Positions 48,165 through 57,703 are shown, counted from the first letter of the stretch. The stretch: DNA of 64,000 nt from Saprospiraceae bacterium (GCA_020629515.1 JAHDDE010000002.1:134010-198009), one strand, 5' to 3'. Numbers and translations: made by a program. The notes: generated by a model from the sequence alone, not told the origin.

Positions 48165-49246
48165 TTGATCATTTTTGGCCCATCTCCTACCTGATCATAT
48201 ATGATCCGATTATTTTCTGTGAGCTCCATAACCTGTTCTTGGATAAATTGAGCAGCCTCCTCTTTAATGTTATCTGGATAAAGAATGTGCACATTTGGTC
48301 CAGCATCAAGAGTGAACATGATTGGTAAGTTGGATTCTTTTCTAAAAGCTCTTATTCTTTCAATACATGTTAAAGTATTTGGTTTCATAAGCATATATGA
48401 AGGGTTAGAACACATCATTAGTGCATGAAGAGTCATAGCCTCTTCTTCTACAATCTCGATAAATTGTTCCATATCGTTAGAAGCCATACTATCCAAAATT
48501 CGTTTCATATTCATTTTGGCTTGTTCGTATCTTTTAGAAGCATATATATTGGTGTCCATAAGAGCGTGTCCAGCAGTAGAGGAGACTGATTTTTTATCGC
48601 CGCTTATGATGGCTACATCGTCGTGAAAGTGCTTAAAAGTTGAGTGAACATCATTATGTCCAACGGCATGAAGGTCAGAAGAATGATCAATATACTTTGA
48701 AATTCCCCAAGCAGCTAATTTCCCATATATAGATCTTGACGCACTTCCACTACCTAATCGAGCTATGTGTGAAGCCTTCATGAAAAAAGCCTCCTTCTCT
48801 TGAAGTGTTGAAAACAAATTATCTTCTATACTGCAAAGACATAGAGCGAGAGCACTCATACTCGAAGCCGATGAAGCTATACCAGAAGAATGAGGAAAAC
48901 TATTTGAGCTCTTAATATTGAGATGAAGTTGTTGTAAAAAAGGGAATATAGGATGGAGAGATTTCAAGAATCTTTCTATCCGATTCAAAAATGAATCTTC
49001 TTTTTTCCCTTCAAACTCGAAGGTGATCCAATCTTGGTGGGGTTTTAAGGGACTATACTCAATAGACGTAATCGTATGAGCCTCGTTTAATGTGAAACTT
49101 ATAGAAGGATTGTTAGGTATTTGTATAGCTCGTTTGCCCCAATACTTGACAAGTGCAATATTAGAAGGGCTTTGCCATTTAACAGAGCCATTTATATCTT
49201 GTCCATTTTTAAGGACTAATTGGTCATTTTGATAAGAATTATTCAA
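48161..49246 (-). CDS. mvaD: Diphosphomevalonate decarboxylase
   Basis: WQSPSNIALVKYWGKRAIQIPNNPSISFTL, HSSGIASSASSMSALALCL, LGSGSASRSIYG, FTLDAGPNVHILY. Confidence 0.95.
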   Translation of the reverse strand: MNNSYQNDQLVLKNGQDINGSVKWQSPSNIALVKYWGKRAIQIPNNPSISFTLNEAHTITSIEYSPLKPHQDWITFEFEGKKEDSFLNRIERFLKSLHPIFPFLQQLHLNIKSSNSFPHSSGIASSASSMSALALCLCSIEDNLFSTLQEKEAFFMKASHIARLGSGSASRSIYGKLAAWGISKYIDHSSDLHAVGHNDVHSTFKHFHDDVAIISGDKKSVSSTAGHALMDTNIYASKRYEQAKMNMKRILDSMASNDMEQFIEIVEEEAMTLHALMMCSNPSYMLMKPNTLTCIERIRAFRKESNLPIMFTLDAGPNVHILYPDNIKEEAAQFIQEQVMELTENNRIIYDQVGDGPKMIK

Positions 49247-49254
49247 GGCTTTTT

Positions 49255-49911
49255 TTATTGGACGTTATGTGATATTTCAAAATCTTGTAAAACAATGTCC
49301 AATATAGGGTTTTGGCCCTTTTCGTAGACTTCTTTTAGGCGGTATCCATATAGTTTACTTGATTGATTCCAATAAAAAGCATTCATTTTGCCTCTGGTCA
49401 TTTTGATCAGGTCGTATATCGAGGTTTCCAGTTCTTTTTCGATCATTTCAACCAATATTTTTCCTTGAGTCTTTGATAGTTTTTTGAGAGGAGCCTCAAA
49501 TTCGTTTTGTAATTCTTTGGATAACTTTTTTAGATATTTTTTCTTTTTTCTTTTTTTCATATTGTTAGAGACATATTCTGCTTCTCTAAATATTCTGATC
49601 GCTTCTTTGGCATAAGGATATACTTTCGCGGCATATCTTCTATATTTTAGATATTTCAAATAGTCTTCATTGGATTCAAATCTGCGCGGTGAAGAAATAC
49701 TCACATTGTCGATTTGGGATACAATAATGGTATCTGACTCAGTGATCATAGCACTGACAACTTGACCATTGATCCTAAGTTGGGTTAGAGTGTCTTCTTT
49801 TTCTGTTAACACTTTGGTTTGGATTAATTGCATCGAAAGAGAATCCTCGTTTTGAGCATTTAGAGCAGTTATACCAATTAGTACAATGTAATATATATAA
49901 GTCTTCCTCAT
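49255..49911 (-). CDS. DUF4294 domain-containing secreted protein
   Basis: FESNEDYLKYLKYRRYAAKVYPYAKEAIRIFREAEYVSNNMKKRKKKKYLKKLSKELQNEFEAPLKKLSKTQGKILVEMIEKEL. Start refined to MRKTYIYY because a -7 box lies within the longer ORF. Confidence 0.85.
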   Translation of the reverse strand: MRKTYIYYIVLIGITALNAQNEDSLSMQLIQTKVLTEKEDTLTQLRINGQVVSAMITESDTIIVSQIDNVSISSPRRFESNEDYLKYLKYRRYAAKVYPYAKEAIRIFREAEYVSNNMKKRKKKKYLKKLSKELQNEFEAPLKKLSKTQGKILVEMIEKELETSIYDLIKMTRGKMNAFYWNQSSKLYGYRLKEVYEKGQNPILDIVLQDFEISHNVQ

Positions 49912-49920
49912 CAAATGGTG

Positions 49921-49928
49921 CAAAGTTA
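49921..49928 (-). promoter_or_regulatory. -7 element TAACTTTG for the DUF4294 gene
   Basis: TAnnTTTG about 10 nt upstream of the refined ATG, implying a near-leaderless mRNA. Confidence 0.45.
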
Positions 49929-50033
49929 TTAATTCCTTCACTTGACATAACGACGTAAGGTCTCGATAATATATAGATATGAAAGTGTTAAATTCTCATG
50001 ACTGTCCTGAGTTTAAACGATTACTTTTGTTCT

Positions 50034-50696
50034 ATGTTAAAATTTTTTTCAAAGGCGATTTCTTATCTTTTTCATCCGCTTTTTCTTTTTTATGGATTGT
50101 TATACCTGGTATATATGATCAACCCTTTCGCATTTAGGATAAGTGAAAGAAAGGAATTGAATATTACTTGGATAATGGCTTTTATCATTGTAGTACTATT
50201 TCCTTTGATCACAACATTATTAATGCGTGGACTGAAGTTGGTTTCTTCTCTTGAGATGGTAGACCCAAAAGAGAGAATAGGGCCAATGATTGCTACTATT
50301 GTATTTTACGTTTGGTTTTTTGTTAACATAAAAGACAATCCTTCTTACCCAGTTGCATTATCGGTAGTGGCACTTGGAGGTACTATAGCACTATGTTTAA
50401 GTTTTTTCATTAATAACTTTTCTAAAATTAGTTTACACACTGTTGGAGCAGGTTCTTTTGTTATGGGCATCATGATTTTATTGTTCAATTTTTCTTCTCC
50501 TCGGATTATATTCAGTGTGTTACATTGGGGCAGATATGAGATATCTCCGATGATCATAATGGCAGCGGCTATAATTATGGCTGGAGCTATAGGAAGTGCC
50601 AGACTATACCTTGATGCTCATAGACCTGCAGATATATATAGCGGTTATTTGATAGGACTATTTTCTCAAATAGTAGCCTTCAAGATTTTGGTATAG
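50034..50696 (+). CDS. PAP2-related membrane protein
   Basis: Six TM segments, terminal SARLYLDAHRPADIYSGYLIG matching the PAP2 C-terminal motif (SRxxxxxHxxxD-like). Confidence 0.7.
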   Translation: MLKFFSKAISYLFHPLFLFYGLLYLVYMINPFAFRISERKELNITWIMAFIIVVLFPLITTLLMRGLKLVSSLEMVDPKERIGPMIATIVFYVWFFVNIKDNPSYPVALSVVALGGTIALCLSFFINNFSKISLHTVGAGSFVMGIMILLFNFSSPRIIFSVLHWGRYEISPMIIMAAAIIMAGAIGSARLYLDAHRPADIYSGYLIGLFSQIVAFKILV

Positions 50697-50777
50697 TTGC
50701 ATCAAATTTATTGTTTGAAGGTTTATGACAGATAAAATTATTCAATTACTTAGTACCTTCGCCCGCCAATAGCAACC

Positions 50778-52010
50778 ATGAGTCATAAGTTAAATGAAAG
50801 ATTGAGTCACTTTGAGTTCCCGTTAGGGGTAAGAGTGATCAATAAAATATTCAAATCTTATGCATCCAAGGATTTTGATGCGGATGAGTTGCTCAAAAAT
50901 GCCCAGCGAAAGACTGGTTTAGATGACTTTGGAGACGAATTTTTTATTACGCCTTTGCGTAAACTTATAGAAGATCTTAACAATAGTACTGAGTTTCATG
51001 CACTAGGTGCTTTTCTTTTAAAAAACAAGATTCAGATCAATCTAATTAATAGGTTGTGGTCTCAATATTGGTTAAAACAAGAGCCAGAAATTTTGAAACC
51101 ACTACCTCCCAAAGTACTTATCACTGGCTTACAAAGAACAGGCACCACCTTTCTGCAAAGGTTATTAGGCAACTTACCTGAATTCAGAGGTGTATTGTCT
51201 TGGGAAATAGTTAATCCGGTGCCTAAGTCTAAAAAAAAGAATTATTACGGCATGTATGAAGCGCAATTGGCACATAAAGCGCTCAATTATATAGCACCAG
51301 AATTTAAATCGATACATTCTGTGAAGCATGATAGCTTGGAGGAAGAAGTCGTTATGATGGATCATGCTTTTGTGAGTACTGCCACCCAAGCGGCATTACA
51401 CATACCCAACTATGCTAAGTGGTTAGAGCAACAAGATCAAACGAGGGCCTATCAAGATCTTGAAATGTGGCTTCAGTTTTTGATGTGGAGAGAGCCAGCT
51501 GAAAAGTTTTTATTGTTAAAGAGTCCGCACCATATGGAGTATATGGATATGTTTATGTCTGTTTTTCCAGATACAAAAATCATCCACACACACAGAAGGC
51601 CCGAAAAAACTTTGGCGTCATACTGTAGTATGGTCCACTCTGGCAAAAAACTATTTATGCCGTCCACAGATAAGCATAGGATAGGTAAATATTGGTTAGA
51701 GAAGGATGCCCGATTAGTGAGACATTGTATGAAGTATCGTGAAAAACATGATGATCAATTTTATGATATTGCTTACAAGACACTAGTCAATGATCCAATA
51801 AGTACTGCTCAAGCTATCTATGACCATCTTGATATAGAATGGACAGATAAGCACTCATCGGCGACAGAAAAGTTTTGTGTTGATCACAAGAAAAATAAAT
51901 ATGGCAAACATGTTTATTCTTTGTCGGACTATGGTCTAACAGAAGAGCAAGTAAGGGCAGATTTTGAAGACTACTTAGAGCAGTATGATAGTTATTTAGA
52001 TTATAATTGA
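50778..52010 (+). CDS. Sulfotransferase family protein
   Basis: VLITGLQRTGTTFLQRLLGNLPEFRG (5'-PSB loop), DTKIIHTHRRPEKTLASYCSM (3'-PB). Confidence 0.9.
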   Translation: MSHKLNERLSHFEFPLGVRVINKIFKSYASKDFDADELLKNAQRKTGLDDFGDEFFITPLRKLIEDLNNSTEFHALGAFLLKNKIQINLINRLWSQYWLKQEPEILKPLPPKVLITGLQRTGTTFLQRLLGNLPEFRGVLSWEIVNPVPKSKKKNYYGMYEAQLAHKALNYIAPEFKSIHSVKHDSLEEEVVMMDHAFVSTATQAALHIPNYAKWLEQQDQTRAYQDLEMWLQFLMWREPAEKFLLLKSPHHMEYMDMFMSVFPDTKIIHTHRRPEKTLASYCSMVHSGKKLFMPSTDKHRIGKYWLEKDARLVRHCMKYREKHDDQFYDIAYKTLVNDPISTAQAIYDHLDIEWTDKHSSATEKFCVDHKKNKYGKHVYSLSDYGLTEEQVRADFEDYLEQYDSYLDYN

Positions 52011-52084
52011 TATATCAAATGGCTATTATTCAACAACTCTTTTTGGCCTAATTTACTGGCCTTTTCTATTAGTTGATATATCAA
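52007..52084. repeat. Two identical 12-bp palindromes TTGATATATCAA flanking a 54-bp spacer
   Basis: Copies at 52007-52018 and 52073-52084 between convergent genes. Confidence 0.8.
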
Positions 52085-52088
52085 TATA

Positions 52089-52556
52089 CTACTTTTCAAG
52101 TAAGTCGAATAACTCATCTAATTGGTCGTAATTTTTGAATCCAATCTTTGATTCATCGCTCCCTTGCACAATAATTCCTAAGGGTAAATTTGTAGACAAT
52201 TCGAATGATGAAGTGAAATTATCGTTGGCTAATTCGATCGTAATGGTACCATCTATTTTCGCTAAATAGGCAATCTGAAGATGACCATTTAAGTAAGAAA
52301 TTATGTGGGCATTATTTCGATCGCAGCATAATGCATAGGGCTCAATTTTTAGCACAGCTTCGTCGATAAGACTCGTGTCATTTTTGTCAAAATACAATAT
52401 GATTTTTGGCCCACTCACCCATTCTTTAATTGCGATTATATCTTCGATATCTATATCCTTCATATAAAACATTAAATAGTCTACACCTCTTGCTGCAAAA
52501 TATCTGGCATCTGTCAAGTTTGTTATATCAGATGCTATCACTTTTGTTTTTAACAC
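52089..52556 (-). CDS. Degenerate phosphoribosylanthranilate isomerase (TrpF)-like protein
   Basis: KVIASDITNLTDARYFAARGVDYLMF resembles KICGITNLEDARYAAEAGADALGF, but the Cys is absent and the protein is short (155 aa). GTG start. Confidence 0.6.
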   Translation of the reverse strand: MLKTKVIASDITNLTDARYFAARGVDYLMFYMKDIDIEDIIAIKEWVSGPKIILYFDKNDTSLIDEAVLKIEPYALCCDRNNAHIISYLNGHLQIAYLAKIDGTITIELANDNFTSSFELSTNLPLGIIVQGSDESKIGFKNYDQLDELFDLLEK

Positions 52557-52562
52557 TTTATA

Positions 52563-52904
52563 TTGCTTTTAATGAAGGAGCAAAGTTACTACGACTTAGT
52601 GTATTATGTTACCCAACAGATTCCAATTGGTAGAGTATCAACATATGGGGCGATTGCGGACTATTTGTCATTGGGTTCGGCGAGGATGGTTGGTTGGGCC
52701 CTTACAAGAGGCAATCAGTTTCAATTAAAAGAAGTACCTGCACACCGAGTAGTCAATAGCAAAGGAGAACTATCTGGTCGAATGCACTTTGGAACACCAA
52801 CCCGAATGCAGGAGTTGTTAGAATCAGAAGGCGTGAAAATAAAAAAAGATAAAGTAGAAAATTTTAAAGAGGTATACTGGCATCCTCAAGAGCTTGATGA
52901 ATAA
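52563..52904 (+). CDS. MGMT-fold alkyltransferase-like (ATL) protein
   Basis: IPIGRVSTYGAIADYLSLGSARMVGWALTRGNQFQLKEVPAHRVVNSKGELSGRMHFG: PCHR replaced by PAHR. Confidence 0.88.
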   Translation: MLLMKEQSYYDLVYYVTQQIPIGRVSTYGAIADYLSLGSARMVGWALTRGNQFQLKEVPAHRVVNSKGELSGRMHFGTPTRMQELLESEGVKIKKDKVENFKEVYWHPQELDE

Positions 52905-52910
52905 TAATAT

Positions 52911-53639
52911 GTGACCATGTCAAAAAGAATCAACCTTATATCGGGCCCGAGAAACATCTCTACAGCCTTGATGTATTCCTTCGGTAATAGAAGTGATACT
53001 ATTGCAATAGATGAACCCATGTATGCCTACTATTTGGCCAAAACTGGCATATCTCATCCTGGTGGATCCGAAGTAATCAATAGTTTGCCAATACAGATGA
53101 ATGAGGTGTTGGATCGTTTTTTTTATCAGCAGCTTAATGGGCAAAATTTATTTATCAAGGGTATGGCACATCATTACCATGGACTTTCTGATTTGAGCTT
53201 TCTTGATGATTTTATCAATATTTTTTTGATCAGGGAACCGTCTAAATTAATCGCCTCATTTGCGCAGGTAATCAATCAGCCTACCATACAAGATATAGGA
53301 CTTAAAATAGAATGGGAATTGTATAACTATTTGGTAGAAAGAGAACGACAAGTATTAGTATTAGACTCTGCAGAAATATTAAAGGATCCTTACAAAGTGT
53401 TATCATCAGTTTGTGAGTTTATAGGTATTCCATTCTCTGAAGAAATGATGTCTTGGCCCAAAGGTCCTAAGCCATTTGACGGTGTATGGGCTAAATATTG
53501 GTATGCTAATGTCTGGCAGTCAGAGGGATTTGTAAAACAAAAAACCAGTGATCGTATTTTTCCTCAACGACTTAGTTCTTTATTAAAAGAAGCTGAGTTA
53601 TATTACGACCGACTTTATAAGGAATCAATTAAAGCATAA
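52911..53639 (+). CDS. Sulfotransferase-like P-loop protein
   Basis: INLISGPRNISTALMYSFGNRSDTIAIDEPMYAYYL, FINIFLIREPSKLIASF. Confidence 0.75.
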   Translation: MTMSKRINLISGPRNISTALMYSFGNRSDTIAIDEPMYAYYLAKTGISHPGGSEVINSLPIQMNEVLDRFFYQQLNGQNLFIKGMAHHYHGLSDLSFLDDFINIFLIREPSKLIASFAQVINQPTIQDIGLKIEWELYNYLVERERQVLVLDSAEILKDPYKVLSSVCEFIGIPFSEEMMSWPKGPKPFDGVWAKYWYANVWQSEGFVKQKTSDRIFPQRLSSLLKEAELYYDRLYKESIKA

Positions 53640-53642
53640 AAA

Positions 53643-54542
53643 ATGTTACAAAAATTTGACCCTCGCAATAAGGATTTGCAGGTATGGGTGGGTGATCAAT
53701 TGTATCATAGAGATGATGCTAAAGTTTCAGTTTTTGATAGTGTTGTTCAAGGAGGAGACGCTGTTTGGGAAGGGCTCAGAGTGTATCCTGAAGGCGTACT
53801 ACTATTAGATCGCCATCTTAATAGACTTTATGAATCAGCCAAGGCTTTGGCATTCGTAGATATACCTTCTGAGGATATAATAAAGAATGCGATCAGAGAG
53901 ACTTTAACTGCTAATAAAATGGCCAGGGATACTCATATTCGTCTGACATTGACTCGTGGTAGCAAGATTACTTCAGGGATGGATCCTCGTCTAAATCAAT
54001 CTGGAAGTACTTTGATTGTACTAGCCGAATGGAAACCTCCAGTATATAACAATGATCAGGGTATTAAAGTGATCACCTCAACCATAAGAAGAAATAATCC
54101 TTCTTTTTTAGATTCAAAAATTCACCACAACAATCTTTTAAATAACATCCAAGCAAAAATTCAGGCCAATGTGGCTGGGGTTGATGCGGCTCTTATGTTG
54201 GATTATTTTGGATTTGCAGCTGAACTCAATGGCACTAATATTTTTATGGTAAAAAATGGAGAAGTTCATACACCAACTGCAGAAGCATGTTTACATGGCA
54301 TAACAAGAGGAATGATCATACAATTATGTAGAGAGAATAGCATACCTATAGTTGAAAGAAATATCTCCTTGACAGAATTGTATAATGCAGATGAAGTTTT
54401 TTGTTCAGGTACTATGGGCGAATTAACCCCGATTACTCACATTGATGGGCGAAGAATTGAAAACCGAAACGGTTCGAATCGTATGAAAGAGCTAATTAGT
54501 CAATTTGAATCCATCATACCAAAATATTGTATTGCGTTGTAA
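53643..54542 (+). CDS. Class IV aminotransferase (branched-chain aminotransferase/ADC-lyase-like)
   Basis: VFDSVVQGGDAVWEGLRVY, LLDRHLNRLYESAKAL, RLTLTRGS, AAELNGTNIFMVKNGEVHTPTAEACLHGITRGMIIQLCRE. Confidence 0.92.
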   Translation: MLQKFDPRNKDLQVWVGDQLYHRDDAKVSVFDSVVQGGDAVWEGLRVYPEGVLLLDRHLNRLYESAKALAFVDIPSEDIIKNAIRETLTANKMARDTHIRLTLTRGSKITSGMDPRLNQSGSTLIVLAEWKPPVYNNDQGIKVITSTIRRNNPSFLDSKIHHNNLLNNIQAKIQANVAGVDAALMLDYFGFAAELNGTNIFMVKNGEVHTPTAEACLHGITRGMIIQLCRENSIPIVERNISLTELYNADEVFCSGTMGELTPITHIDGRRIENRNGSNRMKELISQFESIIPKYCIAL

Positions 54543-54676
54543 TCTGTTATTTACCGTTATTGCAATTAGGTAGTAGAGGTTGATTGGTCTATCTTGTACA
54601 TGACTAAATATGGCACAATATTTTCTAATAATAGAGTGTTATTAAGTCGCATAGATTAATAGACCAACACTACTAT

Positions 54677-54901
54677 ATGAAGCATTGCTACATTTCAAAC
54701 CAAATTATTCAATTCTTATACGGTGAGCTTTCTGCTCTCGAACATCTCGAGGTAGAATATGCTATACACCACCAAGCAGAATGGCGTAGAAAATATCTCA
54801 AATTGAGTAAAGCGCACAACATGCTAGGTAAGTTTGCCTATCAGCCTAAAAGAAGAATTCTAAAATCTATACTCAAATATAGCAGAACTGCTACTGCATA
54901 G
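54677..54901 (+). CDS. Small anti-sigma-like hypothetical protein
   Basis: 74 aa, IIQFLYGELSALEHLEVEYAIHHQAEWRRKYLKLSKAHNML; resembles short ECF-regulator-like helical proteins. Confidence 0.55.
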   Translation: MKHCYISNQIIQFLYGELSALEHLEVEYAIHHQAEWRRKYLKLSKAHNMLGKFAYQPKRRILKSILKYSRTATA

Positions 54902-54961
54902 AAATTAGCAATTTTTCTATATATGATCTAAACCATTGTAGGTAATATGATGAGTATGCAT

Positions 54962-54969
54962 TACATTTG
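54962..54969 (+). promoter_or_regulatory. -7 element TACATTTG for recA
   Basis: TTG-N23-TACATTTG, 45 nt upstream of the recA ATG. Confidence 0.5.
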
Positions 54970-55014
54970 CTATTCATCACTATTTTCTATTCAAAAGGTT
55001 TAATACCATCATAT

Positions 55015-56052
55015 ATGTCAGCAGAAAAAGAAGCTAAACTCAAAGCTCTAAAACTTACTTTAGACAAATTAGATAAAACATACGGGAAAGGAACCATAAT
55101 GAAGCTTGGAGACAAGCAGGTGGTAGAAGTGGATGCCATCCCTACTGGTTCACTAACACTTGATATAGCATTGGGTATAGGAGGCTTCCCCAGAGGGAGA
55201 ATAGTTGAGATTTACGGTCCTGAATCTTCTGGTAAAACAACTTTGGCGATTCATGCCATAGCTGAAGCACAAAAAAAAGGGGGAATTGCAGCATTTATAG
55301 ATGCAGAGCATGCTTTTGATAAAACTTATGCAGAAGCTCTTGGTGTTGATACTGAAAACTTATTGATATCACAACCTGATAACGGAGAGCAAGCATTAGA
55401 AATCACTGAAAACCTTATTAGATCTGGTGCTATCGATATACTGGTGGTAGATTCTGTTGCTGCGTTAACGCCACGTAGTGAGATTGAAGGAGAAATGGGT
55501 GACTCAAAGATGGGACTGCAAGCACGCCTTATGTCGCAAGCGTTGAGAAAATTGACTGCTACCATCGGTAGAACAGGTTGCTGCTGTATTTTCATCAATC
55601 AGTTGAGAGAAAAAATTGGGGTTATGTTTGGTAACCCAGAGACTACAACTGGTGGAAATGCCTTGAAGTTTTATGCATCTATCAGATTGGATATACGTAA
55701 GTCGGGTACTTCTATTAAGGATAAAGAGGGGAATGTGGTAGGTAATCCTATCAAGGTAAAAGTTGTGAAGAACAAGTTGGCGCCTCCATTTAGGATTGCT
55801 TTATTCGAAATAACTTTTGGAAAGGGTGTGTCTAAGTTGGGAGAAATTATAGATCTCGGAGTCGATTTGGATCTCATAGGTAAAAGCGGATCATGGTATA
55901 GTTATAATGATACTAAAATCGCACAGGGAAAAGAATCCGCAAAGCAGTTTTTGGGAGACAATCCAGAGGTGGCAGAAGAAATCACTGAAAAGATTTTAGA
56001 CCATTATATGCCGGATAGGAAAGGGGCAAAAAAAGATGAAGTAGAAGCTTAA
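55015..56052 (+). CDS. recA: Recombinase RecA
   Basis: [83 protein letters not shown]. Start refined. Confidence 0.98.
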   Translation: MSAEKEAKLKALKLTLDKLDKTYGKGTIMKLGDKQVVEVDAIPTGSLTLDIALGIGGFPRGRIVEIYGPESSGKTTLAIHAIAEAQKKGGIAAFIDAEHAFDKTYAEALGVDTENLLISQPDNGEQALEITENLIRSGAIDILVVDSVAALTPRSEIEGEMGDSKMGLQARLMSQALRKLTATIGRTGCCCIFINQLREKIGVMFGNPETTTGGNALKFYASIRLDIRKSGTSIKDKEGNVVGNPIKVKVVKNKLAPPFRIALFEITFGKGVSKLGEIIDLGVDLDLIGKSGSWYSYNDTKIAQGKESAKQFLGDNPEVAEEITEKILDHYMPDRKGAKKDEVEA

Positions 56053-56054
56053 GA

Positions 56055-56705
56055 TTGAAAGCTAATCACGTGGAGATAACCCTCCATGGAGAGCAATTGC
56101 ACTTGCTCCCAGAAAAAGCAATTTATTGGCCTAAGGAGCAAGCCCTCATTTTATCAGATTTACATTTGGGCAAAGTGGATCACTTTAGGAAGGCAGGTAT
56201 CGCCGTACCAGAGAAGGCGGGATTGGCTAATTATGTACTTCTCCAAGAATTGATTAACTTATATGTTCCCCGATCGATGTATATTTTAGGAGATTTATTT
56301 CATAGTGAATACAATATAGACTGGGAAAGACTAAATGAATTCATTGATAGTTTTCCAGAGGTTGACTTTATCCTTATCAAAGGAAATCATGATATTCTAC
56401 ATAGCTCGCAATATGAACGCACTCAACTGGTTATCTACCAAGATCACCATACACTTGGTCCTTTTTACTTGAGTCATCATCCAGAAGAAAAAAACGGATT
56501 CTATAACCTTTGTGGACATATCCATCCGTGCATAAAATTGAGGGGTAAAGGGAGACAATATTTGAGATTGCCATGTTTTTATTTTGGAGAGCACGGAGGT
56601 ATCCTTCCTGCTATTGGAAGTTTTACTGGTCATCATCCGATAAAAAAAGGCCCTAAAGATGATGTTTATGCTATTGCAGACGGTCAAATCGTGAAAATTG
56701 CTTAA
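56055..56705 (+). CDS. pdeM: Ligase-associated DNA damage response endonuclease PdeM-like phosphoesterase
   Basis: AIYWPKEQALILSDLHLGKVDHFRKAGIAVP, YILGDLFHSEYN, LIKGNHD, LSHHPEEKNGFYNLCGHIHPC. Confidence 0.92.
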   Translation: MKANHVEITLHGEQLHLLPEKAIYWPKEQALILSDLHLGKVDHFRKAGIAVPEKAGLANYVLLQELINLYVPRSMYILGDLFHSEYNIDWERLNEFIDSFPEVDFILIKGNHDILHSSQYERTQLVIYQDHHTLGPFYLSHHPEEKNGFYNLCGHIHPCIKLRGKGRQYLRLPCFYFGEHGGILPAIGSFTGHHPIKKGPKDDVYAIADGQIVKIA

Positions 56706-56717
56706 GAAAGCATAAGT

Positions 56718-57332
56718 TTGCTGCAAAATTTGCACTTGGCAACTAAGGATAAAAAACACTACCAAACTTTTGAACAAGAGTTTTTGCCTCATATTGATGC
56801 ATTAAAGACCTTTGCCTTCCATTTATCATATAATGAAAGTGACGCAAACGATCTTGTCCAAGAGACCTATATGAAAGCCTTTCGCTTCATTGATAAGTAT
56901 GATACTGGAACTAATGCAAAAGCTTGGTTGTTTAAGATACTGAAGAACGCTTATATCAACGAGTATCGTAAGAAAAGTAAGCGTCCTACTCAAGTAGACT
57001 TTGAGGATATCGTAAATTATCATGATACTGATAATGATGTGCTCCCTGGATACATGGATCTGAGAGAAGAGATTTTTGATAATATGATGGGTGATGAAGT
57101 CACTATTGCTATCAATTCACTTCCTATAGATTTTAGAACTGTTTTGTTATTATGTGATGTAGAAGGATTTACCTATGAGGAGATCTCTAAGATTATTGAT
57201 GTCCCGATAGGTACGGTGAGATCAAGGTTGTTTAGAGCAAGAAATATGCTCAAAGACAAACTAAAGAATTATGCTGAGAAGAGAGGATATAAGGATATGA
57301 GGGGAAATAAAAAAGGAAAAGAGGAAGAATAG
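56718..57332 (+). CDS. RNA polymerase sigma factor, ECF-like
   Basis: HLSYNESDANDLVQETYMKAFRFIDKYDTGTNAKAWLFKILKNAYINEYRK; LPIDFRTVLLLCDVEGFTYEEISKIIDVPIGTVRSRLFRARNML. Confidence 0.95.
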   Translation: MLQNLHLATKDKKHYQTFEQEFLPHIDALKTFAFHLSYNESDANDLVQETYMKAFRFIDKYDTGTNAKAWLFKILKNAYINEYRKKSKRPTQVDFEDIVNYHDTDNDVLPGYMDLREEIFDNMMGDEVTIAINSLPIDFRTVLLLCDVEGFTYEEISKIIDVPIGTVRSRLFRARNMLKDKLKNYAEKRGYKDMRGNKKGKEEE

Positions 57333-57417
57333 AGGGGACGACAATAATTCACTTGATATGTACATCAAACTTTATTAGATTTGAAAAGACTTTATTAGAG
57401 ATTGTAATTTCGAAAAA

Positions 57418-57648
57418 ATGGCACACGAAAACCTACTGAACTTCTTTTCTCAACAAGTAAACCTTTATTTGGATAATCGTCTCACTGAAGAAAGCAGTAA
57501 GCACCTAATGGACGCTGTGAGTTGTGATGATGAGTGTAGCCAACTCTTTAATAAAGAAAAGACCTTTAGAGATTTCGTGAGAAATAATGTTAAAAGGCCT
57601 TGCGCGTCCAATGAGCTGATCAATTCTATAAAAAATAAGCTCGGTTAG
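57418..57648 (+). CDS. Putative anti-sigma factor (ZAS-like small protein)
   Basis: 76 aa, VNLYLDNRLTEESSKHLMDAVSCDDECSQLFNKEKTFRDFVRNNVKRPCASNELINSIKNKL; downstream of the sigma gene. Confidence 0.7.
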   Translation: MAHENLLNFFSQQVNLYLDNRLTEESSKHLMDAVSCDDECSQLFNKEKTFRDFVRNNVKRPCASNELINSIKNKLG

Positions 57649-57703
57649 CTCCTCTCGATATACGGTATTCATTATATCATTTCATTGATCTTAGTAAGTT
57701 ATC

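Noticed and set aside
55268-55284. A8G5 run (CAAAAAAAAGGGGG) inside recA as a frameshift site
   Set aside because: It simply encodes the conserved QKKGG of RecA. There is no reason to expect a functional truncated product, although sequencing error is possible here.
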